Part shown: positions 55,824 to 64,000 of the stretch, piece by piece
How the letters are laid out: each line of letters begins with the position of its first letter
How positions within the stretch are numbered: position 1 is the stretch's first letter
DNA from: Fallopia convolvulus
Lineage: Eukaryota; Streptophyta; Magnoliopsida; Caryophyllales; Polygonaceae
Direction: 5' to 3'
DNA length: 64,000 nt
Assembly (NCBI GenBank): GCA_964016875.1
Contig: OZ024733.1
Location: forward strand, 3,081,484-3,145,483
Notes under the pieces: model-generated
What the model was told of the DNA's origin: nothing
Seen by the model: the letters and a program-made list of their open reading frames with translations, nothing else
The model's database searches: none
Position numbers and translations under genes: made by a program

Positions 55824-56727
55824 GCACCCCGTGGCGCAGCGAGATCCGAGTCGGCGCGAGATTAAAGGCTTCTATCTTGTTTCCTTTTATGTTATTAGAT
55901 AGATACAAGGAATGTATCTTATTAGAAGATATTATTTCCTTATAGATAGCTTTTTAAGATAGATTAGTTTCTCTATAAATACTCTTGTCTACCCTTTGTT
56001 TTTCTCTACACAAGACACAATCAATTGCCTTGGAGGGCAAGGAAGGGGAGGAGAGAAGAGAGAGGAGGTACGTTAGAGTCGAGTTTTTGTGGGGAAGAAC
56101 TATCGTTGTGGATTCGGTTGTAAGCTTTCTCTTTTATTTAATTCAGTTGTTCTTTACTTATGCTTTGTGAGTAGTCTTCCTCTCTAAGGTTGGGGTTAAA
56201 CCCAACAATGGTTGTGCATGCTTGTTTGTGATCATGTCTTGATTGTTTTTATTGCAGGAATCTATTCTCTTGTTCTTAATCCTTGAAACGAAAGTTGATA
56301 GGGAATGTCTCATTTATAGTTGAAGCGAAAGAAGAAACCTTGAATCAGAATAGTCAATTTAGGGTTTTTGAAGCGAAAGCGGATCTATCCTAGTTGAAAT
56401 AGAAGAGATTAGATAGTAAGTTTGTTGATTGAACGAAAGTTGATTGATTTACTTTCTTTAGTTAACGAAAGTTAGCACCTTTATGTGATAAAAGCATGAT
56501 CTTTATGTTGCATAGCGTTTGGCATGCATAATTGTTGTTGTGTTGATACCTTTACCTTAGAATTCCACTTTCTCTTGATACAAACCCTTATTTAATTGAT
56601 TGCTTGCGTAACAAGTAAACAAAACATAGCACTGACTTTCTCCATGTGGACGAACCTGACTCTGCTATACACAACGAGGGTCTTGATATAAATTTATTTG
56701 TTGTCAAGAAACCCTTCCAATAGAGTC

Positions 56728-56985
56728 CTAGTAGGAACAGAGAAGTTTGTATTCTGCCTTGTAACCTGAAGGGAACTAAGCAATAAAGAAAAGGTAACTC
56801 ATTCGAAAATCCTCCGAGACGGAGGTAGAGGTGTACTCACACGATTAGTTGATCATTGAGGGGTTCCTCTATAAGGGAACCGTCTCTATTACTTTGTTTA
56901 CCTGCTTACTTGTTTATTTCGTTGCGTGTGGGAACTGTTCAATACAGTTCCCATAACTGGTTTCGACTAACCTACGATCCAACCA
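56728..56985 (+). repeat. Sirevirus-like 5' LTR, piece 3
   Basis: It starts after GAGTC (56723-56727) and ends GATCCAACCA one base before the PBS. It has the poly(A)-type AATAAAG near 56782 and further GGGAAC/GTTCCC words. Confidence 0.75.
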
Positions 56986-56986
56986 T

Positions 56987-56999
56987 TGGTATCAAAGCA
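56987..56999 (+). promoter_or_regulatory. Primer-binding site of the Sirevirus-like element
   Basis: TGGTATCAAAGCA, one base after the LTR, matches the initiator-Met site TGGTATCAGAGC with one change. Confidence 0.9.
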
Positions 57000-57551
57000 T
57001 GCGCTCTAGATCTTGGTTAGTCTTTGCGGGTACTAGGAAAGATGTGTCAGGAACTCACGAAGCTCGGACATGGGAACAACAAGCCCCCAGACTCATCGTT
57101 GGACGCTTCCAGAACTGGCAACTGAAGATGAGAGACTGGATGAGGAGTCATGACTACCAAGCATGGTGTCTCATAGAGCATAGGAACTTCGATGTCAATG
57201 CAAATACGATGTGAGAGGAGGCCAACTACTAGGCCAAGATGTATCTCAACAACACGATGTGCGAGCAAGATAGTGATAGAGTGGCTAACTTGGAAACAAC
57301 CAAGGAAATGTGGGAAGCTATTCAACAAATGCACGTCGGAGGTTCTGATTTGAGGGAAGATCACCAAATGAACGTCAGAAGGGAGTTCTTCAACTTCAAA
57401 ATGACGACGGGTGAATCGATTGATACCTATCAATCACGTTTTGAGTCCCTCTGCTCAAAGCTAGCAACCCTAGGTATCACCAAGCAAGAAATCACCGACA
57501 AAATGTAGGTGCAACAACTGTTCAATGGGCTGACAACAAAATGGGCAAATG
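56999..57551 (+). pseudogene. Sirevirus-like gag, part 1
   Basis: Gag homology begins near 57085 (RLIVGRFQNWQLKMRDWM, DYQAWCLIEHRNFDV), meets stops near 57212 and 57232, and continues in 57239-57508 (YLNNTMCEQDSDRVANLET, KEMWEAIQQMHVGG, FFNFKMTTGESIDTYQSRF). A TAG follows at 57506, then sequence reading QQLFNGLTTKWAN up to the insertion at 57552. This is the UBN2-type copia gag. No convincing ATG start was seen. Confidence 0.85.
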
Positions 57552-57890
57552 TGTAACACCCCCATTTTACAAACTTATAATGGGATGTTACCCCCGGCGA
57601 ACTCGGACTTTTCCGTCCAAGGCCGTTGAGGCTTAAGTGATCACAAATGAATAAAGACATGTTTAACTAACATAATTTGATAAAACAGATTGTCTTTTAT
57701 TCAATAACATGGTTACAAGAGTTTACAGTGGAATACATAAACATGAATCGTTGTTTTTGAAATTACTTTCAAAATCCTGGAAACGCCTGTGTGGAAACAT
57801 CACGTCTTCCAAAGCTTCCTTCGTTCCTTTCCCAACTTCCTTTCCTTTCCATCCTTTTGTGGTCTTCAAGCTTGAGCTTCTTTAGTCTTC
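57552..57890 (-). repeat. Left inverted arm
   Basis: Inverted match to 61455-61782. On the minus strand it reads as the 3' end of an LTR with TTGAATAAAAG and GGGGGTGTTACA. Confidence 0.8.
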
Positions 57891-59415
57891 TTCCTAAAGC
57901 CTGATATTTCCATAGAAGACAGAAATACCAGTCGGACGGAACTGGAAAGAAGCAAAGGTATTAGTCTTCAAAGAGACTAAGAAAGTAGGAGAGAGTGTTT
58001 TGGTTCATAAAAACAAGGTCGAAACGTATTAATACCATAACCCGAATTCAAATGGGTAAAGGTATAATAGTCCAAAGGACTATAAAGAATAGGACGGCAA
58101 TAATATGAATATGTGGTAAGTCTATCAAGGGCTCAAAAATCAAGAATATAGATCAGAACGATAATAATTTTCTTTGGAATTAGGAAACTACCAAAAGTAG
58201 TTCCTAAGAAAGAGAATGTGTTTGGATAGTTGGGAATATTATTAAACATACAATTATTTTAAAGAAGGTGCATCCATCAACTAATCAGTTCCATAATCAC
58301 TCTCACGTTGGACATCTCCAGAGTGAAAAATGGAAACTTTCATAGCGAGGAGCCAGAGTGGAAACCACCTTGCAGATTATCATTACTATGCTCGAGGCAC
58401 TAGTCTTTTATTAGTCATAAAACTTTGCATTGAAGTTGTAGATTTTTAAATGTCGATGCTCAACCAGTGAGACTTATACCGACAAGAGAAAGGGATCAGA
58501 CCCCAAAGCACTCACCGGTGCTTCACTTTCTCACGCTTGGTTGAGAAAGTAGGTCATGACCAGTGTCGGACGTATATACCAAAGTATACCTCTCCAACAC
58601 GTTGTTATAGAGAGACTCTTAGGGCATATCCCCGAGATCCCTAGTTCTAAACCTATCCATAACAAAGAGATCTCAAAGGAGAATCTCCAATCACATAAGA
58701 GCACGATCAACGGCCCTAAACAGTACTAGCAATACGTATAATATGAACAGTCATTAAATCTAAGTAGTAAATAAACCTAATTCATTTATTTAGCAAGCAA
58801 GTATTCCCAACATGAAGAAGATAACGGAACACAGGTTCCTGATTATCGATTATTCCAAAAATAATGATATCTAAAACAGAGTTTAAAGATATCGAGTTCA
58901 GAAAAGGGTGAACCACCCACTTGCCTTGAAAAGCGAGCTTAAGTCCGATCAAGACAATTAAGCTAAATCCTTATAGCTTTCCAAATGTTGGCGCTACGGA
59001 ACTTCGGGGCGTCGGTTTCAAGAACGGATTGATCCTATGGCATCATGACAACGTCACGATCCTAAAGGCATCAACGGCAGGCAGCGTAACGGCTCCTAGA
59101 GGTCTGAAAGAGGCTCCAAAAACAAGTATGGTGCCGTTTACAGTGGCTATTCACGTGGCCTTCTCCGGTGGCCTTGTGGTCTAGCATCTCGGTGGCTAAG
59201 CGGAGCGGACCGACACAGCGGCGTGACCAAGAGGGTGTTGGTAGTTGCTGGTGGTGTTGGTGCGCTCGAACGGAGGCCAGAGCCAGTGGCCTGCCTGGCT
59301 TGCGTTCGGACGAAGGTGAGAAAAACAAGAAATTGAACGGAGGGAGTTTTGAACAGAGGTGGAGTCCACGTTGGAAAGTTTTCTCATAAATTGAAAGTGA
59401 GCACAAAAAAATTGG
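57891..59415 (-). other. LTR-derived sequence of the chimeric element, inverse orientation
   Basis: Non-coding. It shares landmarks with 46700-48300 on the opposite strand (TATTCCCAACATGAAG near 58803, CACTTGCCTT near 58918). No open frame here has a recognisable domain. Confidence 0.6.
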
Positions 59416-59745
59416 GTGGGATTAATTAGCTTTCAAGTGAGGAAAGATCAACTCACACATATACCAGATATAGGGTATACTAACTCTGAACTAGAAGAGT
59501 ATGGGATTGAAGAGGACCAGTCTGAAGAGGAAGATGTTGTTGAACTGATTGTCATTAGCTCAGATGAGGAGGATCCTGAAGAAGATCCCGAGGAGGATTT
59601 GGAAGAAGACCCTGAAGAGGATCTTGGGGTAGAATCTGGAATTCTCGAAGATGGAGAGTTTGTACCAGAAGTTCCTCTTGAAAATGGGGACAATTCAGTA
59701 ATTTATTCTCCAATGTCTGACTTTGAGGGCGAGTTCAGTCTATAA
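59416..59745 (+). CDS. Acidic hypothetical ORF (Glu/Asp-Pro repeats)
   Basis: 109 codons, not recognised. The centre has repeats of EEDPEEDPEEDLEEDPEEDL type preceded by VELIVISSDEE, and the end reads SPMSDFEGEF. Repeated acidic blocks are common at the ends of plant retroelement proteins, so it may be a remnant of the donor element. No start signal distinguishes the ATG at 59416. Confidence 0.35.
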   Translation: MGLISFQVRKDQLTHIPDIGYTNSELEEYGIEEDQSEEEDVVELIVISSDEEDPEEDPEEDLEEDPEEDLGVESGILEDGEFVPEVPLENGDNSVIYSPMSDFEGEFSL

Positions 59746-61085
59746 TGACGGAACGTTTATGCCGGAGGGGTTTGTCTCCATGGAACGAGTATTCACTACC
59801 GCTTACAGCGCCTTCATTCACTCGTCTTGCTACTTCAGAACTCTTTCGCGGACACGTGGAGTCGAACGTCTCTCTACAATGTACCGTAGGTAGACTGATT
59901 ATTACTGATTATTGTAGGTGCTTTAGTGGTTTAGAGACAGTTCTCTTGCTACCAATTTCTTTCTTTGTAGTCTAATAGATCTACATGTTCTAGAGGATCT
60001 AAAGTAGGTTTGTGTTCCGCAACAGAAAGAGGTTTTGTTTTGCCGAGAATATTTCCAAGGGGGAAGCCTCGAAAGGCATACGAGTGCACCTCTCGTAGAC
60101 GAGTACCGACTCAGTCCGCTCCTACTGCGCGGGAGTATCAGCAGGTCGTAGTGAGCATCCCGGGACGGACCCTAGGGCACTCTTCGCCTTGCTCGCGGGG
60201 TTAGACTGATAGAGGGATTAGTTGGCTCCTACAGGGTTATAAGGTTTATCCACTTCCTTACTTCCTAAAAAAAGGCTTTTCTGCTGTAAGGTATTAGAAT
60301 GTGGGTGCGTACTGCTCTTTTGACTAGTATGACTTCTTATTGGTTGTGGCTGATTGTGAGCTGGTGCGCGTAACAGCGATTAGGTTCGTCCGTGACGCTT
60401 TTGGGCGGTGCCCCGGATCCTTACGAGCAGAGGATGAAAAAATCCGCTACATCCACCCTCTGCCCTGATCCTGAATCTACTTTAGACTAGCTTTACATTA
60501 CGAAATACCCATCCGGGAGTTCGAGGAAAAAACCCGAAACCCGATCTACGGCCGAATAGCAACTTGCACGTAAGTAAGCATACACAAACATCGCAGAACT
60601 CAAAGCGATCATAGCGCTGATCTCCTTATCTACATAGTCATTCTTGCAGATCCGGGCGTTGCGTGGTTGTTTTGCAAGATCTCGCTTTTAGTTCGTAGAG
60701 TGGGTCAAACATTCAGCTTGATTCGTTGGTGCAGTCACCTCCTTATCTTATGATTTGAAACTCTATTTTGCCTACACAAAGAACTCCGTTCTTGCTTGGT
60801 GAGTCCCTTCGTTTGCTTTGTGTGCTCTTTCGGTTTTCTAGTAGCAAGATCTGGTGGTTTGAAGATTGAATCAGTGGTCAGCCTGTGCTTGAACGACGGC
60901 ATTCCAAGAAGCAACTTCCTATGGTATGGTATGGGATGGTCCCCTATTGATGAATCAAATCACTCGAAAGAAAGTCATTTCACCGGCAAATCAATATTCT
61001 TTTCGGCGGTGAGAATGGTTAACAACTGAGCAATCAGGGAAAGATTCGTTTTCCTAGCATCAACGCGGATAAGACTACCGTAAAG
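59746..61085 (+). other. CG-rich, organelle-like segment inside the chimeric element
   Basis: Unlike all flanking DNA, this stretch has balanced base use, many intact CG sites and few homopolymer runs (e.g. around 60080-60200 and 60370-60560). The style resembles plant mitochondrial intergenic DNA; I recognise no mitochondrial gene in it. Both edges are estimated from the change in composition. A transferred mitochondrial or other foreign fragment is an inference. Confidence 0.4.
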
Positions 61086-61127
61086 CAAGAAATATGAGAA
61101 TATGCCGTACAACATCCCTAAGAGAAA

Positions 61128-61454
61128 ATGCAGAATCATATGGATACTTATTCCAACCTACCGAATTCAAGCTTACCTGTACCAGAAAATTCTTCGCATC
61201 ATATGCATGAGAATATGGACTACTGGTTGGCCATACAACATCCCTGGAGAGTTATGGCACATTCTGGACCTATTCCTCCTACTAGTTTTGAAGTAAGGAG
61301 GCATCAATTGGAGGAATACACGGAAGCTTGGAAGGAATATCGGGATATAGGGCAAGACAGGTTAGCCCGTGGGGAGGTTCGTAGAAGCATCGAGCAATGG
61401 CGTGTGGATAATGCCAATCAAGCAAGCTACATGGTTGCTAAACTATTAGGGTGA
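61128..61454 (+). CDS. Hypothetical ORF next to the right arm
   Basis: 108 codons, not recognised. It has a helical, charged C-terminal half (VRRHQLEEYTEAWKEYRDIG, ARGEVRRSIEQWRVDNANQ). It ends at TGA 61452-61454, exactly where the right inverted arm begins. It may be the tail of the same donor protein as 59416-59745, split by the organelle-like segment. Confidence 0.35.
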   Translation: MQNHMDTYSNLPNSSLPVPENSSHHMHENMDYWLAIQHPWRVMAHSGPIPPTSFEVRRHQLEEYTEAWKEYRDIGQDRLARGEVRRSIEQWRVDNANQASYMVAKLLG

Positions 61455-61782
61455 AGTCCTGGATGGAAGGCTGGATTGGGATAGAAGGAGGTTGGGAAAG
61501 GAAGGAAAGAAGAAAGGAAGCTTTGGAAGACGTGCTGTCTCCACACAAGCGTTTCCTGGATTATGAAAGTAATTCCAGAAACAGCGATTCATGTTGTATG
61601 TATTCCGCTGTAAACTCTTATAATCATGTTATTGAATAAAAGCCAATTTGTTTTATCAGATTATGTTGTTAAACATGTCTTTATTCATTTACCGTCACTA
61701 AAACCTCAACGACCTTGCACGGAAAGTCTGAGTCTGCCGGCGGTAACATTCCATTATAAGTGGATAAAATGGGGGTGTTACA
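61455..61782 (+). repeat. Right inverted arm
   Basis: Inverted match to 57552-57890, with TTGAATAAAAG near 61632 and GGGGGTGTTACA at 61771-61782. Confidence 0.8.
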
Positions 61783-61787
61783 AAATG

Positions 61788-62451
61788 AGCGAACCATGTT
61801 CAAGGAAAATCCTGAGAATAGGAACTTGATGCTTCACCAAGTGTTTGGTAAGCTCATTGGTCAGGAAAAGAGAAAGCAAGAAGATAAGCAACTAGAGACG
61901 GAAACAAGAGGCATAGCTCTCAAGCTTGAGAAAGTTCTTAAATCCGTGCATGAACAATGTGAAGAATCGGAGGAGGATGAGAAGGATGAACTTGTACTCA
62001 TCACAAAGGCTCTTAGAAACTTCTACAAGAAAGGGAAGTTCAAAAGGAACTCCAACAGAGAAAGAAGGAACTACGAAGTCAGCAACAAATATGAGGACAA
62101 AGACAAAGACCTTGTCGATGCCACATGCTACAAATGCTACAAGAAGGGTCACTTCACGAAAAACTGTCCTCAGGGAACTGAGGAGTGAAGGCTCGACAAA
62201 GGAACAAGAAAGGCATACGTAGCAACCTGGAGTGACTTTGATGATGAGAGACTTGAAGCTTGTCAACCCCAGAAACTTGTGTTATGGCCATAGGGGAGTC
62301 CACTAGGGAACAACCCGGTGAGGTAAATCCTGAAACTCTTCTGAACTCTCTTTCTCAATATGAAAAACCTAAATTGCTTAAATTATTGACCAAATTGCTA
62401 AAAGACAATATAGAGATTCAAAGGAAACTAGATAAAACTGAAATGTCTTAG
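61788..62451 (+). pseudogene. Sirevirus-like gag, part 2, with CCHC zinc knuckle
   Basis: The frame joins 57551 once the chimeric element and one AAATG are removed, and stays open to TGA at 62188. It reads LMLHQVFGKLIGQE, an acidic stretch, KALRNFYKKGKFKRN, then the knuckle CYKCYKKGHFTKNC (CX2CX4HX4C, about 62128-62169). After a stop, homology continues near 62200-62270 (WSDFDDERLEACQ) and in 62260-62451 (helical, lysine/leucine-rich, KLLKLLTKLLKDNIEIQRK). Confidence 0.85.
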
Positions 62452-62465
62452 TAGAACAACTAGGA

Positions 62466-63284
62466 ATGGAACCTTGTTCCCAGTGTGCGAAGCTTGTAGA
62501 CAAATTGCAGTGCTCATTCAATGAGATCACCACCTTAAGAGATGAACTCAATAGCATTGAGAGTGAAAAAGGTGAGATTCTTAAAAGACTGAGTGAAATT
62601 CAAAAGTGCCTAGAGAGTTCCCTCCCACAGACCACTAAAGAAGCCATTCCCCCAATCAAGTTTGTCCGAGCCAAGCATGGAATAGGATATGGTGAAGGAA
62701 CCTCAAAAAACGAATCCTGCCTACTCACAGAAAGGGAAAGAAACGAGTGTAGGGATCTTGAACTTCATAGCCAAAAGCTAAAGAATGCTCAATTAGAAGA
62801 GAGAATTTGTGTCTTGGAAAGTGGGAAAGATGGGAACACTGAATACTACACTGGGAACACTAGCCACAAAATGTACCTCAAGATAGTCAAGGGAAATGGG
62901 TCTAGAGTCTACCATCAGATAACCATGGATAGAAATAGGATCCAAAGACCTCATCCAAAGTACTATCTTGGAGAGTACTATAAAACTTGATGGGAATGTG
63001 GAACTTATGGGCACTATATTGAAAGTTGCACAAAAAGACAAGTGCTAAGATCACACACTGTTAGGAACAAGAGTTATAAAAACAGAAATTTTCAAAGAGA
63101 AAATCTAAACCGACCAAAACAGTGGAAAGTACCCAAGAACGAGAACTCTCTTAGGAACTCATCCTTGAGTCCTAGGAACTCCACGCAAGTCCACAATATT
63201 GCAGATTACTTAGTCGAAAGAACTCTGTTTTCTTGCATGAAACCAGGCAAGAGACATCTTGCTTGGGTCGCCAAATCTAATTAA
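62466..63284 (+). pseudogene. Extended gag-protease linker of the Sirevirus-like element
   Basis: A 174-codon frame (62466-62990) has a coiled-coil-like region (LRDELNSIESEKGEILKRL) and CXXC pairs near its start. A TGA near 62990 is followed by a second knuckle-like CGTYGHYIESC at about 62999-63031 and by a basic frame (63042-63284) ending HLAWVAKSN. Such an extra region between knuckle and protease is typical of Sireviruses. Confidence 0.75.
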
Positions 63285-63286
63285 TT

Positions 63287-63724
63287 GTGCAGGCTGTAGT
63301 GAGGGGGAACAACACTTGGGTCATCGACAGTGGGTGTTCCAACCACATGACCGGTAAGAAAGAAAATCTCACCTCACTACTAACAAAGGTCGATGGAGGC
63401 CACGTCTCTTTCGGCAACAAGAACAAGGGCGAAATTATTGGAACTGGCGAAGCAATCGTCAACAAAGGAATCAAGATCAAAAATGTAAATCTGGTAAAGG
63501 ATATTGGGTACAACTTGCTGAGTGTCTCACAATTGTGTGACCAAGGAAACAATGTGGTCACATTCGACTCTAAAGAATGTCTTGTGATCAACAAGAAGAC
63601 AAACAAGATCATACTCAAAGGGACCAGGTCCAACAACGTCTATTTCGTGGACGCATCATACGAACCTCCAAGAAAACTGTGTCTTGCAAGTTCTATTGAT
63701 GAGGCTGAAATATGGCATAGATGA
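63287..63724 (+). pseudogene. Sirevirus-like protease
   Basis: The active-site motif NNTWVIDSGCSNHMTG is at about 63310-63355 (Asp of DSG). VSFGNKNKGEIIGTGEA and LVKDIGYNLLSVSQLCDQG follow, as in copia proteases. The frame is open to a TGA at 63722-63724, inside the conserved WHRRLGH start of the pre-integrase motif. Confidence 0.9.
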
Positions 63725-64000
63725 TTGGGACATGCACGAGTGAACCAAATCCAAAAGTTATATCTTCAAGCCCTTGTAATCGAATTGCCCAGAATCAGTA
63801 TAGAAGGCATGACGATGTGCGAAGCATGTGTCAAAGAGAAACAGACAAGAAGCTCCTTCAAACATAAACAAGTTATGAGCACTACTCGTCCCTTGGAACT
63901 GATCCACATGGATCTCTGTGGTCCCATGCAAACGACTAGCTATGGAGGAAAAAGGTACATGTTCGTTCTCATTGATGATTTTTCTAGATTTACTTGGTTT
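63725..64000 (+). pseudogene. Start of Sirevirus-like integrase, truncated by the window
   Basis: The same frame continues past the TGA: LGHARVNQIQKLYL, then CEACVKEKQTRSSF (the H2C2 zinc motif together with the preceding WHR), then LIHMDLCGPMQTTSYGGKR with the first catalytic Asp, and FVLIDDFSRFTWF at the window edge. Integrase core, RT and RNase H should follow outside. Confidence 0.9.

Larger units (their letters stand above)
42229..56722 (+). mobile_element. Non-autonomous Athila/Tat-like Ty3 element with three nested insertions, TSD GAGTC
   Basis: LTRs begin TGATGTCCACC (42229 and 50907) and end CTTCCAACA (44923) or CTTCCAATA (56722). GAGTC lies at 42224-42228 and 56723-56727. With insertions removed the LTRs are about 1.31 and 1.33 kb, a good internal check. 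The interior has a PBS, a short gag-protease remnant, a conserved post-pol block and a PPT, but no RT, RNase H or integrase. Nested inside are solo LTRs 43499-44876 and 45762-48594 and the Ty3 element 51345-55823. Confidence 0.92.
50907..56722 (+). repeat. 3' LTR of the large Ty3 element, holding a complete Ty3 element
   Basis: TGATGTCCACC start at 50907. TCGTTAACGA is at 51309-51318 and again at 51329-51338. The nested element 51345-55823 interrupts it. After it the LTR resumes with its TATA box (CTCTATAAATAC) near 55971 and ends at 56722. Confidence 0.9.
57552..61782. mobile_element. Inverted-LTR / TIR chimeric element, 4.2 kb, TSD AAATG
   Basis: The left end TGTAACACCCCCATTTTA and right end TAAAATGGGGGTGTTACA are inverted copies. 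AAATG lies at 57547-57551 and 61783-61787, and its removal restores the gag frame. The inverted match extends about 330 bp inward (57552-57890 against 61455-61782), including CACGTCTTCCAAAGCTTCC and an AATAAAAG poly(A)-type signal in each arm. Each arm is related to the 3' end of the solo LTR 45762-48594, so both arms look like LTR ends facing outward. Left of 59400 the sequence is related to the LTR interior in inverse orientation. The interior holds two short frames and a CG-rich segment. No transposase is visible. Confidence 0.8.
33972..64000 (+). mobile_element. Sirevirus-like Ty1/copia element with nested insertions, runs off the right edge
   Basis: The 5' LTR survives in three pieces (33972-34723, 42106-42228, 56728-56985). 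It is followed by an initiator-Met-type PBS at 56987, extended gag, CCHC knuckle, protease and integrase start. The pieces join cleanly once the inserted elements and one copy of TAGGG and GAGTC are removed. The outer LTR edge (TGTTGAGTCGG) is inferred from its TG start and position, without a TSD, because the 3' end is outside the window. A long gag-protease linker with coiled-coil character supports the Sirevirus lineage. Confidence 0.75.

Noticed and set aside
57552..61782. Reading 57552-61782 as an ordinary LTR retrotransposon
   Set aside because: The terminal repeats are inverted, not direct, and no PBS, PPT or pol is present.
1..64000. tRNA or rRNA genes and CRISPR arrays
   Set aside because: The tRNA-like matches are only primer-binding sites beside LTRs. 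No rRNA words or regularly spaced repeats were seen.

Overview
This window is nuclear DNA from a flowering plant, most likely a eudicot, and it is made almost entirely of transposable elements nested in one another. The evidence is plant-type Ty3 and Ty1/copia elements with tRNA primer sites, CACTA, Harbinger, hAT and Helitron elements, GT-AG introns, and many decayed reading frames. I found no convincing host gene, rRNA, tRNA or CRISPR array. Families are assigned by motif recognition only.

Region 1 (1-4165): a Tat/Ogre-type Ty3 element on the minus strand (broken gag, PBS, 5' LTR), then the end of another LTR at 4165. Region 2 (4166-18387): the right part of a CACTA transposon with both of its genes, ending in a canonical terminus. 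A MITE-like element (5073-6155) and a complete Athila-like element (7271-17841, TSD ACATG) are inserted in it. The Athila-like element lacks RT and integrase, keeps gag, protease and an ORF-1, and carries its own solo LTR insertion. Region 3 (18388-24293): a Harbinger element split by the CACTA element and by a 0.53-kb insertion, followed by a non-autonomous Helitron. Region 4 (24294-33971): a possible small gene, a decayed hAT element, a solo LTR (TSD ACATAT), a CGGTTAACCG-rich hAT-like element, and unassigned repeat DNA with an 84-bp inverted repeat.

Region 5 (about 33972-64000): one Sirevirus-like copia element on the plus strand, expanded to over 30 kb by insertions. Its 5' LTR is cut by a complete minus-strand copia element (34724-42100, TSD TAGGG) and by a large Ty3 element (42229-56722, TSD GAGTC). 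The Ty3 element holds a solo LTR in its 5' LTR, another solo LTR internally, and a complete 4.5-kb Ty3 element (51345-55823, TSD GCACC) in its 3' LTR. The Sirevirus gag is interrupted by an unusual 4.2-kb element (57552-61782, TSD AAATG). Its ends are LTR-type ends facing outward in inverted orientation, and it holds a CG-rich segment that looks organellar. Gag, protease and the start of integrase then run to the window edge.

Two observations stand out. First, several unrelated LTR families each carry their own CG-containing palindromic word (types GCGCGGCCGCGC, GGTCGGTACCGACC, GCCGCGATCGCGGC, GAGTCGCCGACTC), repeated about 90-260 bp upstream of the LTR TATA box and sometimes again inside the element. 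Second, the inverted-LTR chimeric element at 57552-61782 looks like an undescribed type of mobile unit.
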